A DNA stretch of 19,342 nucleotides from Echinostoma caproni (lineage: Eukaryota > Platyhelminthes > Trematoda > Plagiorchiida > Echinostomatidae): NCBI GenBank assembly GCA_900618425.1, contig UZAN01043110.1, positions 8,334 to 27,675 of the forward strand, read 5' to 3'. The notes beneath the pieces were generated by a model that saw only the letters and a list, made by a program, of their open reading frames with translations, ran no database searches and was not told where the DNA came from. This document shows positions 1 through 8,025 of this stretch, one piece after another. A program made the translations under genes and the position numbers. Positions within the stretch are counted from its first letter, which is position 1; every line of letters starts with the position of its first letter.

Positions 1-2
1 CA

Positions 3-404
3 GCCCTGTCATCTTTCGTTCATCAATGCGTTTTACCCATTCTACTTTATTGCTCTCCTGTAGTGTTCCCCGGTCTTTTAAAATGCAACTTCAAAACAAT
101 TTGCCGTGGTTTGGTGATATTCAGTCGTGCATCACTAATCCCAATTGATTTGTTAATAACAGAACTCATTGATGGGCATATCAACTGTTCTTTTGAATTT
201 GCTCACAAGATTCTAGATGACCCTCTTCACCCACTACGCACTGATCTATCGTCTTGTCGTTCCCATCCGTCCACACGCTCCTCATTTCGACAGCTACCCT
301 CTCGTATTACCATTTATAAAAATTCCCTTGTAACCCACCTGGCCCGACTACTCACCAAAAAGGAACAGGTCTCAAATGAACTACGTCAAATGCTTTGTAC
401 ATGA
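3..404 (+). pseudogene. C-terminal part of a CR1/Jockey-like non-LTR retrotransposon reverse transcriptase (5'-truncated by the window edge)
   Basis: The frame is open from the window edge to a TGA at 402-404, about 133 codons. It reads like the thumb and C-terminal tail of a non-LTR reverse transcriptase. A stretch near residues 10-23 contains LPILLYCSPVVFPGLL. It is followed by a basic segment, a conserved-looking DDPLHPLR block and then STRSSFRQLPSR and YKNSLVTHLARLL near the end. This order (LP.LLYCSP, then DDP.HPL, then STRSS) is what I know from CR1/Jockey-type elements of flatworms. The full protein would carry an endonuclease and the RT palm upstream, outside the window. No frameshift is visible in the part seen. 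A GTG at 63 only marks where a start-based frame call would begin; the true reading frame continues upstream. Assignment to the RT C-terminus is fairly sure, the exact clade less so. Confidence 0.75.
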
Positions 405-541
405 TACGTATATCACCGACCTTGTTTATCTTTTGTTTTGATTATTTTTATTTCATTCTGCGCGACGAACAGTGTACATTTTTAACTGAAATTTAAGCAT
501 ATGTGCCTACACAAGTTACACAAATACAAATACAAATACCA
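405..541 (+). mobile_element. 3'UTR and tandem-repeat tail of the CR1-like element
   Basis: After the RT stop codon there are about 110 AT-rich bases and then a short tandem array of an ACAAAT-type hexamer (about 518-540: acacaaatacaaatacaaatacc). CR1-like elements typically end in a short tandem repeat instead of a poly(A) tail, so this array probably marks the exact 3' end of the insertion. The sequence beyond 541 looks unrelated. Confidence 0.6.
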
Positions 542-1290
542 ACTATAAGTTAGCTGCCTTGAAAGTGGTTGTCATTGGCAAGCGTGTGGCATGTATTTAG
601 AGGAAACTGTTGAACAGTCAACTGCGTAGACTCAATGCCAAAGCAACTGCCCCTAGTGCTGAAAAATGCAGAACGGCAAATAAAACATGGACGAGGTGAA
701 ATTGGAATAGCTGTATGAAGTCCACTGATTATTTTGATCAATGAATTCCATTTGTGTTTCTTACTATTGTTTTGTTATTTTACAACTGATTCACCAGCAA
801 CCATCGCGTCCAAATCGAGAAATCGTTCATTTGAATGATATAATCGGTTGATCCAAGCAAAGAGATAAGTAGATATTCTATCAGATATGTTGCGCCTGAT
901 GTGAAGTAATATCATTTTCAATCCCCTTGAATGAGGCTCGAAGCACAAAGCGTGGGATGAACAAATTTGATGAAAGTGTCTAGGTGGTTGGTGTTGCACG
1001 ATTTTGGTTTCAACGTATCAGTAGTCAAATTAAAAGATGAATTTAATGAAACGGTTTGCATTGATCAACAAAGACAATAACGACAACAGTGGTTCTGCAA
1101 TTCATGGATTGAGTGCACCCATTTTTTAATACACACATCTCTATATGATGATGGGACGAACCCGCAAAATCACGAGGATCTGCTTCTGTTCGGTGATGAA
1201 CCCTGAGACCCGAGAATCGAAGTGGTGAACCACATAAGACCCCATTTAGTTATTGAACCGGATGAAAGTAAGGCTGTCTACCGCCAAAGT
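542..1290. other. Intergenic stretch, no supported gene
   Basis: Short open frames occur on the minus strand at 550-741 and 775-999. They have no coding-like composition, splice context or recognisable motif. Nothing else is visible except the 3' flank of the SINE-like copy that follows. Confidence 0.5.
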
Positions 1291-1293
1291 TGG

Positions 1294-1362
1294 GTAGCCA
1301 CGGTGGGGCTCAAACCTTGGACCCTTAGGGACCAAAGCGATTAAACCACTGTGCTACCACCA
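1294..1362 (-). mobile_element. tRNA-like SINE head
   Basis: On the minus strand the segment reads GGTGGTAGCACAGTGGTTTA (A-box-like, about 1340-1362) and then GGTTTGAGCCC (B-box-like, 1306-1316), followed by CCACCGTGGC. The spacing suits an internal RNA polymerase III promoter. The arms do not fold into a full tRNA and there is no clear anticodon loop, so this is a tRNA-derived SINE head and not a tRNA gene. The body probably extends toward lower coordinates, but its end is not clear. Confidence 0.55.
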
Positions 1363-1372
1363 AACCGGCTGG

Positions 1373-2067
1373 AGGAAAAGTAACAATGCAATCGGGATTG
1401 GTTAGTTGTCTAAAAACTGTACTGCGTAGTCGTTTCACTGGCGTTACTTGGGAATCCTGACTCATCACAGATGTCCAGAAACTGTAACGTGTCGTCCCGT
1501 GGTTTGCTTCATCCCATAAGCTAGGATCATCATGAACATGGGCTTCGGTCATGCATGCAGTTCCCGGATGAGGACATCCGGATCAGAGTAACCGATCGTG
1601 ATAAATACACTGAGTTATATCTTTTAAATATTAGCTTAATCATACTTAAACACACTTTCACCTTGAAAATGTTTCAACACTGCAGTCTTCCCGTTACTTC
1701 TTTCAAAAGATGGAAACCAAACCCAGAGCACGTGACCGCCTGGGTCATGGTTGTATAAACGGAATGAAAAAATGGCGTGACTGAGCTACTGCACAGGGCT
1801 TCCACTTTGAACTTGTTCTTGTAAATGAATAAAACAAATCTTATGGTCTATTCGTTCATATTGCTTAACGAAATTTCAAAGCAAGAAAAAACACTGCCTT
1901 ACTGGAGCACATTTTTGAAGTAAAATTATTCTGATTCGCGGAGACCCGTTGACCAGTAAGTACCAGAACCCGATCGGGCAGGGGATTATTCACCCATGCG
2001 TTATGGTAGACCGATCTAAATTTTATCTTTATCTTTCCACATCCCCTATATTTGAATCCGTATCTAG
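1373..2067. other. Intergenic stretch, no supported gene
   Basis: A frame at 1555-1758 (plus) begins MQFPDEDIRIRVTDRDK and looks mildly protein-like. It lacks a convincing acceptor and donor pair and runs into low-complexity hydrophobic sequence. The minus frames at 1325-1552 and 1865-2143 have no recognisable motif. Confidence 0.4.
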
Positions 2068-2331
2068 AATCGGACAGAATTAGAAAACCGAGATACGCCG
2101 CAGGATCGTGCCCAATCTGTCCGCTCACAACTACATCGCGCATTTGATGACAATGTGCTCGAGGGTATCTCGCATGCGCTGGAGGAGCATCGGAACTATG
2201 CCATGCTCGGGTATCATCATGGCTCGGTTAGTGAATACATGGCCAGTTTGAAAGCGAGTATTTATGGGAAGAAAAGTCGAGCTTCGAATACTGTGCGATC
2301 CACTTGTAAGCGGCTTCATTTTTCTTTGTGA
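2068..2331 (+). pseudogene. Ty3/gypsy-type reverse transcriptase relic, frame-broken
   Basis: A frame open from 2068 to a TGA at 2329-2331 has strongly coding-like composition but no early ATG. It contains FDDNVLEGISHALEEH at about 2143-2190. This resembles the catalytic YxDD-xL-xxS-xxxEEH block of gypsy RTs, with the first positions changed. It is followed at the expected distance by SEYMASLKAS, matching the LxExGLxLxxxKC block. Just after, from about 2272, a different frame continues with KVELRIL and LVSG. That fits the next RT block (VEFLGHLVS), so a frameshift has occurred. The tyrosine or phenylalanine context of the DD box, the FG of the K-C-x-FG block and the upstream palm are missing or altered. 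It is a dead fragment. The gypsy assignment rests on motif order by eye and is moderately sure. Confidence 0.5.
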
Positions 2332-2339
2332 AATAATAT

Positions 2340-2790
2340 GCATTTTGAATTTTAACACTTTTAATTAAGTAACTAGTAAGCAATTTAGTAATTAGTAACC
2401 AAAAGGACACAAACGTTTACTCCCCCCCCCCCCCCCCACCCCAGATATCCCCATTTTTTCAACGTCCTTAATGGCTGAGGTGAAATCAGCTGAACGGAAG
2501 TTTACACGGTCGACAAAAGTTACCAAAAACATAGAACAACAATAGGCCACTGGACTGATAGTTTTGGCAATTTTTGGGAACGTAAATTGTGACCATCCGA
2601 GAAATTTTTGAAAGACATAAGAATGGGTCAACTGTGAGTTTTGTGACCATGAACTTGCTTCACAAAAGTTGGCTCCTGGTTCATTACAACGGTGTATGTA
2701 TTTTACACACGTCTGACGCCAGACTGTGAGCCAAACCAATCACTGTGCAATAATATTTATAACAAAAAGAAACAAATTCATGATTTCCTC
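2340..2790. other. Intergenic stretch with poly(C) tract
   Basis: The notable feature is a run of about 16 cytosines at about 2421-2437 followed by CACCCCAG. The flanks are AT-rich. The minus frame 2392-2739 simply reads through the homopolymer as polyglycine and is not supported. Confidence 0.5.
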
Positions 2791-2922
2791 GACGGGGTAC
2801 GATACTGGTAGGTTGTCCAGGTCAAGGTGGGTGAATTTCCTGGAGGGAGTTCACAACCGTAGCTTTCGGCTACCCAAAGCCTAATATGAAAGGTGGCAGG
2901 CGGTGTGTGAAAACCGCAATCC

Positions 2923-3010
2923 AGTTCATCGGATCATACACACTGCAAACGGGGTCAGACGTCCCAGGTACCCAATGCACCTCGATGCTCAATCGGGGCG
3001 GTGACCAATA
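2923..3010 (+). repeat. Interspersed repeat family R1, copy 1
   Basis: This segment aligns by eye with 10037-10125 on the same strand. Both begin TTCATCGGATCATAC or CTCATCGGATCATAC, share a GGTACCCAAT or GGTGCCCAAT block and a CTTGATGC or CTCGATGC block, and end in CGGTGACCA. Flanking sequence from about 2790 (GGTCAAGGTGGGTGAATTTC) may belong to the same element but has no second copy here. No coding motif is seen. Confidence 0.55.
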
Positions 3011-3426
3011 GCACTACCAGGAAGGTGTGTGCGTGGTTCGTACGCCTCCTCTTGGTTGGTTTGGAATCACGACTATTAACCAACTCTCCTAGGTGAACTG
3101 TCAGTGGTTCACTAATCCCTCTATAGCCCCGGATTTTAGCTCCTCATCCACTCACTTTGGTGGAAAAACACCCCTGGCCCATGACAAGGCCGCAATGATT
3201 TGGACTTCCTCAGCAGAGACAATTTGAGACACTTGGTCTTATGGGAGCTTAGTCGTGAGGTGCAAGGGAGGGGTGACCAGTCACCCAGGCCCACTCACGT
3301 CCCCGACCGTGCTGAGGCTTTCGGAGGTAACGGCCAGACAGTCTGTGGTCAGTTGCGTCATCAACTTCGTCAACTTTTTTGGAATGTTTGATCATCCGTT
3401 ACGTTGACATGCGATTTGTTCTGTAG
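3011..3426. other. GC-richer non-coding or repeat sequence
   Basis: Base composition is higher in G+C than the surroundings. A frame at 3200-3391 (plus) is rich in Arg, Gly and Pro and has a plausible splice donor inside it (GGAG then GTAACG at about 3327), but its phase does not match the following exon candidate. It is probably a continuation of repeat R1 sequence. Confidence 0.35.
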
Positions 3427-3550
3427 GGATATGCTTCACCCCGACAGCTTAGCTGTTCTTACTCAGTTCGCATCGCGTGGTCCGGTGTCGTATTTCCGTG
3501 GTCACACATTCAAATTAACCAATGAAGATCTGAATAGTTGCGTCATATAA
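3427..3550 (+). CDS. Candidate terminal coding exon of an unidentified gene
   Basis: The acceptor TGCGATTTGTTCTGTAG at 3410-3426 is pyrimidine-rich and canonical. Entered in phase 2, the following sequence is open to TAA at 3548-3550. It reads DMLHPDSLAVLTQFASRGP and then SYFRGHTFKLTNEDLNSCVI, with coding-like codon structure. The ending SCVI is not a CaaX prenylation box because the cysteine is third from the end. About 180 bases downstream, AATAAA at 3728-3733 would serve as polyadenylation signal. I do not recognise the family. No matching upstream exon was found, so the rest of the gene may lie across the repeat-rich 1-3400 stretch or outside the window. Entering in phase 0 instead gives another open but less protein-like reading, so the frame is not certain. 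Confidence 0.4.
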
Positions 3551-3727
3551 AATCAACTTGTTCAGTTACAACAGTTGGAATGAAGTTCAATGTGCTTTGT
3601 AGGTTTCGTAGTATAATTAACAATTAGTTCAGTGTCAGTTTGCTCAGCACGAACATTGCTCTCTCTCGTCCGCTATTTCTGGTTCTTCTCCCTAACGGTT
3701 ATCCGTTGATTTGAATAATGACAGACT

Positions 3728-3733
3728 AATAAA
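3728..3733 (+). terminator. AATAAA polyadenylation signal after the 3427-3550 exon
   Basis: A canonical hexamer lies 178 bases after the TAA in an A-rich context (aataaaaaaac). It is consistent with the 3' end of a plus-strand transcript near 3750. The A-rich run makes a chance match possible. Confidence 0.35.
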
Positions 3734-3750
3734 AAAACTGGAGAAGCGGA

Positions 3751-4628
3751 ACACTGAAGGCAGTATTTGGGCGGAGATAGAGAATCAAAAAAGACCTTAA
3801 TTTGAGCGGTAATTGTTAATTAGTGAACTGAGCGTTTGCTTTCTCTCCTCCCTATTTGAACTGGCGTTTATGCGACCGTTACATTGCACAACTCCGGTGA
3901 GTGAATCATACAAGTAATGCTGTGGTTAGGAGCAGAGCTTTGGGACAGTCGCGTTCACCCATCGGATTACATGGTGGATTACCGTAGAGTACGTGGGTGT
4001 GTGAAGGTGTCGCATATACTGATTTATAGATTGCCACGACGCACGTTGTTTGCCTATATGGGTCATGGATGGAAAGTGGATCGAACTCAGACTTGATATG
4101 CGGCTATGAAAACCTTGGCCATGTGATACGGTCATACAGGTCGCGTTTCGCTTCCTGGATGGGAAACTCAGGATCATAGTGATCTATGGTTACAAACACT
4201 GAGTGATATGGCTGAGTGTTGCAAAAGTTGGCGCTTTCCAACTTTCGAGGTCAAATAATTATAGCAAAGGGATAGGGTAGGGACACGTTTGTCTCTAGTT
4301 CTCTAGTTCCGATAAGAACGCGTTATTGGAGCGTTGACGATCGATTTAAGTTATCACAACCCTCATGCGTGGTGTTGTTCGCTTTGAGTAAGGGAGGTTT
4401 AAGTGCCTGAAAAAGTGTTTTCGAACACAGTTCTGACTTTAAGAAGCAGATGAAAGTTGCTAGCGTTTTAATTCAAACAGCCTTATATCTGTATTGTGGA
4501 ACGGGATGAATGGTAGTGAGAGCCGAATTAGCATCCACCTTATGCCCAACTCTCACCTTTGTGAATTCCCTATTCCCCTCTTGACACTGATTAGAACACT
4601 CCAATTTTCCTTCTATTCCTTCATCCAG
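3751..4628. other. Intergenic stretch, no supported gene
   Basis: Open frames at 3926-4177 (minus) and 4494-4703 (plus) lack start context, motifs and coding-like composition. The right end is a long pyrimidine tract leading into the exon candidate at 4629. Confidence 0.45.
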
Positions 4629-4668
4629 ATGGGATACCAAAATACCGCGACAACACCGCAGTACAAAG
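4629..4668 (+). CDS. Candidate 40-nt exon
   Basis: A very strong acceptor (TTTTCCTTCTATTCCTTCATCCAG ending at 4628, quoted here only for its pyrimidine tract) is followed 40 bases later by a consensus donor ACAAAG/GTGAAT at 4668-4669. All three frames are open. One gives MGYQNTATTPQYK from an ATG right at the acceptor, another GIPKYRDNTAVQ. It could be an upstream, possibly 5'UTR, exon of the secreted gene starting at 5001 or belong to another gene. No partner exon could be fixed. Confidence 0.3.
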
Positions 4669-4731
4669 GTGAATGGTTCACGGTAGTAAACATTGAAAAA
4701 TGAAACTGAATCATGAATGCATCATCGTTTG

Positions 4732-4930
4732 TCTTGGAGTAAACGGAAGTTTACACAGTTGTGGAAAATTGGGTCAGTGCGGGAACCAGTTGGGAGCAAG
4801 TAGGATTCCGAGAAGTGAGCCCCAGAAAGTGAGGATAGAGTTGGGCAAGTTCCGACTGATTCCAGCGCGGAGTACAACTCAAGCCTCCAAACTCTTGCAC
4901 AACGTGATCCTCGAAGTGGAAAAAAACTAG
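4732..4930. repeat. GC-richer block between AT-rich flanks, probable retroposed or repeat sequence
   Basis: This block is clearly richer in G+C than its neighbours and is open on both strands (plus 4700-4930, minus 4722-5000), as expected of non-coding repeat sequence. It ends in a short A-rich run and AAATAAAATAA at about 4937-4947, which resembles the tail of a retroposed copy. No protein motif or internal Pol III promoter is seen. A small gene is not excluded but not supported. Confidence 0.3.
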
Positions 4931-5000
4931 ATAACCAAATAAAATAATGGGTTTTGTTTTTGGAAGTATGAAAGCTATGAAAATATTTTAATTGCGACAA

Positions 5001-5235
5001 ATGTTTGTTTGGAAAGTTTGTCTTCTTGTCTTTGCGTTTGCTGTTTCCTCAGTAGCAGCAAACAATCCCGCCCAGGGGACAAATATGTCCGGTCCCGGCG
5101 AAGTTTGCTCTTTGGAAGGAGCACTGGGTTCTTTTATAAACAATTTACCGAATGATTTTGAATGCACCGTTTTCTCCTGCACATACAGCTACCCGACATA
5201 CAACTCAGAAATTGAACACGGAAAAGTCGTGTCAG
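5001..5235 (+). CDS. Secreted small protein, exon 1 with signal peptide
   Basis: The exon starts at ATG 5001; the frame opens three codons earlier with a TTG, but the signal peptide begins at this methionine. It encodes 78 codons plus one base. Residues 1-20, MFVWKVCLLVFAFAVSSVAA, form a classic signal peptide (Lys at 5, hydrophobic core, A-x-A-like cleavage before NNP). The mature part has an N-glycosylation-type NMS near residue 28 and cysteines near 36, 55 and 60 (C-SLEGALG..., FECTVFSC). It contains the aromatic-rich segment TYSYPTYNSEIEHGKVVS. The exon ends at a donor TCAG/GTAGGG at 5235-5236, phase 1. Reading through the intron stops at 5322. The product is predicted to be extracellular. 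I do not recognise the family. Small secreted proteins encoded by short exons are typical of flatworm secretory genes. Neighbouring exons are given separately. Confidence 0.65.
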
Positions 5236-5291
5236 GTAGGGCGGATTATTTCTTTGATTATTGCGGCGTAATATGTTCCATTGTTTTTTTA

Positions 5292-5333
5292 GAAACCTCG
5301 TTCATTTGTGGATTACTTAATTGAACATTATGT
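5292..5333 (+). CDS. Candidate 42-nt symmetric exon of the secreted gene
   Basis: A strong acceptor (ttccattgtttttttag, ending 5291) and a consensus donor (ATGTG/GTAAGT at 5333-5334) bound a 42-base segment. In phase 0 it reads KPRSFVDYLIEHYV and leaves in phase 0, which matches the entry phase of the exon at 7490. The intron before it (5236-5291) would be only 56 nt. The difficulty is exon 1, whose best donor exits in phase 1. That joining gives ETSFICGLLN and then a stop. Only a poor donor two codons earlier (GTC/GTGTCA) would keep frame. The exon could be alternative, or there may be a sequence error. Confidence 0.45.
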
Positions 5334-5530
5334 GGTAAGTTGTATGGTGAGCAAGTGAGTAATGTTGATAAATGAATCACCGTAAATCGATAGATCAATG
5401 TACAGTTATAAAAGACTCTAATGCCTAATTATGTCTGTCATTAGTCTGGTTATTTGTTCGTTATTCAACAACCAAAGAACTACTACTCTATGAAATATTT
5501 CATGATTCTATGACACGTTTTCAAATTCAG

Positions 5531-5578
5531 GTCAATCCCATGTAAATTCAGCTGAATGCACCAATCGCATTCTAACGG
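5531..5578 (+). CDS. Candidate 48-nt symmetric exon, or an 11-nt micro-exon, of the secreted gene
   Basis: An acceptor (TTTTCAAATTCAG, ending 5530) fits the phase-1 exit of exon 1 and continues GQSHVNSAECTNRILTG to a possible donor ACGG/GTATCC after 5578, leaving in phase 1. A better donor lies inside, CCCAT/GTAAAT after 5541. It makes an 11-nt exon that changes phase 1 to phase 0 and so joins exon 1 to the 7490 exon in frame (VVS, GQSH, IERQTDC). This is the only route I found with canonical sites and one open frame. Very short exons need transcript evidence, so confidence is low. Confidence 0.3.
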
Positions 5579-5699
5579 GTATCCATCAAACTGACTGATG
5601 AATCTCTCGTTATACCACATCTATTGGATTGAATCCGTCCAAACACCCTTCCAGTGGTGGTGAACTAATTTCTCCATAAACTAATAAACGAACTCTTTG

Positions 5700-5790
5700 G
5701 GTAAGTTACTGCGCCAGGATGAGGAACGTGCCGGAGCGCGGTTCAACTCTTTGGATCTATGCCCACCCCCGGGGAATTTTATGCTCCTTA
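5700..5790 (+). mobile_element. Possible decayed tRNA-like SINE
   Basis: GCGGTTCAACTC at 5738-5749 resembles a B box. TACTGCGCCAGGATGAGG about 25 bases upstream is a poor A box. The block GGATCTATGCCCACCCCCGGGG after it looks like SINE-body sequence. It lies in intron 2 of the secreted gene. Evidence is weak. Confidence 0.25.
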
Positions 5791-6055
5791 CGACTTAACG
5801 TAGGCGAATGAATTCAGACCGACCAATGCATCACATGATGTCAATCATAATTTACTACTCACAAGTAGTCTAAAAATGTATCGTTAATAAAGCGCTCCGA
5901 GGTATCTATGGAAAGTGACGTTCGAGGGGGGTATTTTATCCGATTCAAGTAAAACCAAACGTGAGATGCAGATACTTAAAGCACAGTATATCTATATCGT
6001 TGTTTAGGCCCCACGGTTGACATCGTTGATGATGCAAGGATGCAAAAGGTCACTT

Positions 6056-6415
6056 CTAGCTTTGCGTAAGTATATTGGGTCGGTGCGACAAACGATTAAA
6101 GCGCATCACCCAATTTTGCTTCACTAAAGTACATATCCTTTGCGGAATAACGTTTACTGATGAAGAGAGATTTGATACAAGGAATATTATGAACCTGGAA
6201 AGCTCCACGGTAAAATATATCTGTTGCTGATCATCGTTCAGCTGAACGCCAAATCCGATTTCACCTACAAAGGAAAATATACACACTAAGGAAGGAAATA
6301 ATGAACAAAAAAAGGTATACCTGCTGCAAGCCGGCCCGAAGTATAGGTGCGCAATGAAAAGCAAAACCGTTTACGATGTATCAAAATACACTCGTTGCTA
6401 CTCAACTATAACTAA
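6056..6415 (-). CDS. Candidate two-exon minus-strand piece with a 56-nt intron
   Basis: On the minus strand a donor CAGCAG/GTATAC (exon ends at 6321) and an acceptor TTTTCCTTTGTAG (intron 6320-6265) bound a 56-nt intron. Joining keeps one frame open, reading SLRTYTSGRLAAG and then EIGFGVQLNDDQQQIYFTV, continuing to a stop near 6056. The sequence around the junction looks protein-like, but the downstream half is not distinctive. No start, upstream exon or family was found. It lies inside the large plus-strand intron of the secreted gene. It may be chance. Confidence 0.2.
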
Positions 6416-6559
6416 CGATAATCATAACTATAGTTATTCCAGACGCAAAACAAGAAAAAAGTAAGATAACCAACGGTTGGATAGTTACCAAGCTATCGAT
6501 CCTGATAACCAAGGAAAAACTGCACCTGATCATACAAAGAAACTACACAACGTGTAATG

Positions 6560-7489
6560 GTTACGAGCTCCTCTATAGAGCAGTACGAAATGGCATGATG
6601 CATGCGAACGGTGCATGATATTTGCGAGTGAAGCAGAGCAGATTAGAAAAGGGAAATGATGTAAGCATTTATTCAAGCGGGTAGCATNATGAGATTGGAA
6701 TAGACAATGAAAAAATCCTGGCGGTAGGTTGCGTGAAAAACGTATACAAACAAACTTACCACGAACCATGGTTTTCGGTCATGTGTATCACCAAAAGACA
6801 GTGAGGTATGTGGGCAAGTGGAGGCTGGATAGTGAAATGAAGGTTAAACATGAAGCCAAACTTTTGGTGTGTGCAGAAACTGTTCCGCGTTCGGGCACAA
6901 TACTGGCAGTTTTTTCATGTCAGCCTTTAAGTAGTTAGTATTCTCAAACGGAGCGTCCGTTCATTTATTCATTTCAAAGCAGTTTACACAGTTTTTTCCA
7001 AATGTTCGGAGTCAGAGCCTAACTGTTCCTGGTTCACAAACCGGAACATAAATTTGCAAGCTAATAAAGATATATTCCAAGCAGATGGTTAAAGATATTC
7101 TATCTATGAGAGACAGAGAGCGTTTCCTCGGAAAAGATAGCCGGCGATCCTGCTGGACCAGTGAACTTATTACACTTTGAGTTAGCTTTTCTCCAGTGCT
7201 GACCTTACCGATAAACCATTACTGCTGATTGGACTTAACCAGGTGAAAAAACATTTCCCTTGCTTTGTACACGACAAAATTGACTGCACATATACTCGAA
7301 TCAAATCTTCCATGATTCCCATGTAAATGTGTATCAAGAGATCAACTGACCAATTTTGAAGTTCCCGGTGTCTTTTACGGTGCCTTATACTAAAAATGCT
7401 TAACTTGTTACGTGACTCTCCTACCTTCGGTTAGAATACACTTGTTACCTTTGTGTTTCAGATAGTCACGAATATTTTTGATATTTCAG
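6560..7489. other. Intron 2 sequence of the secreted gene, no other supported exon
   Basis: The stretch holds one undetermined base (N near 6688). It also holds a minus-strand pair of donor (GTAAGT near 6757) and acceptor (CCGCCAG near 6716) 42 bases apart within an open frame, whose product resembles no protein. The last 50 bases form the acceptor region of the exon at 7490. Confidence 0.4.
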
Positions 7490-7685
7490 ATTGAACGTCA
7501 AACTGATTGTCCAATCGTGTCCGACGAGGAGTTGGTTCGTGTGAGACGTTCCATCATCAATAATATTGCAAAAAACGGACCACACAATCTCCTGTCCACC
7601 TACACTTACCGAAAACAAAATCCAGTCACCAGAATAAGCACTCAAACTGCCACGGAAGCTGAAATCAGTGAAATATCCAAATAGC
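7490..7685 (+). CDS. Secreted small protein, C-terminal coding exon
   Basis: The acceptor GATATTTCAG ends at 7489. Entered in phase 0 the exon encodes 64 residues and stops at TAG 7682-7684. It reads IERQTDCPIVSDEELVRVRR, then SIINNIAKNGPHNLLSTYTY and a Thr/Ser/Glu-rich tail ending EISEISK. The residues EELVRVRRSIINNIAK form a plausible amphipathic helix. One cysteine would bring the mature protein to four, an even number consistent with disulfides. The donor C/GTAAGT follows one base after the stop codon, so the transcript continues into a 3'UTR exon without triggering an obvious decay signal. With exon 1 the precursor would be about 145-160 residues. An earlier acceptor at 7461 is excluded because it leads straight into a stop. 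The family is not recognised. Confidence 0.6.
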
Positions 7686-7708
7686 GTAAGTTCGTTATGT
7701 TTTGCCTA

Positions 7709-8025
7709 GACGTACGATCGATACGAGGGGCTCTTGCATATACCCCAACAATAAGACAGGAGAGAGAGAGAGGGCACAGCTGGAGAACAACAGTCTCAGT
7801 GTGTATTCTATGATCATGATTCGATAGGCAAATAAAGGCGGATTAATTAGGCGAACAAGAACGATGTGGTGATGCACCAATCAGATCGCATCCTTGACAA
7901 TCCGATTGATCTACTGGACGACAGCTGTCTGATTCGTCGTACAGTCATCCAATCCGGAATCGACCCGTCTTAGGCATCGCGAGCGTGCTTTTGGTGTGAC
8001 ACAGATCGGCGGGTTCCGGAAGCTG
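7709..8025 (+). repeat. Interspersed repeat family R2, copy A
   Basis: The copy begins at GACGTACGATCGATACGAGG and includes ATGTGGTGATGCACCAATC, GATCGCATCCTTGACA, TGTCTGATTCGTCGT and ATCCAATCCGGAATCGAC. It aligns over nearly its full length with the reverse complement of 17985-18290 and over its second half with 12143-12290. No reading frame is conserved across copies. It starts just after the splice donor of the preceding exon. Class unknown. Confidence 0.65.

Noticed and set aside
550..999. Two minus-strand open frames
   Set aside because: No start context, motif or coding-like codon structure; lengths are common by chance in this window.
2392..2739. Minus-strand frame with a GGGGG run
   Set aside because: The polyglycine is a translation of the poly(C) tract and nothing else in it looks like protein.
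3200..3391. Plus-strand frame starting MDFLSRDNL
   Set aside because: Lies in repeat-like GC-richer sequence and does not match the phase of the next exon candidate.
4700..5000. Plus 76-codon and minus 92-codon frames
   Set aside because: Both strands are open over the same GC-richer block with no motif; more likely a retroposed repeat.
6159..6175. CTGATGA at 6159 (and near 5599 and 12644) as hammerhead cores
   Set aside because: No GAAA partner with a stem II in the right position.
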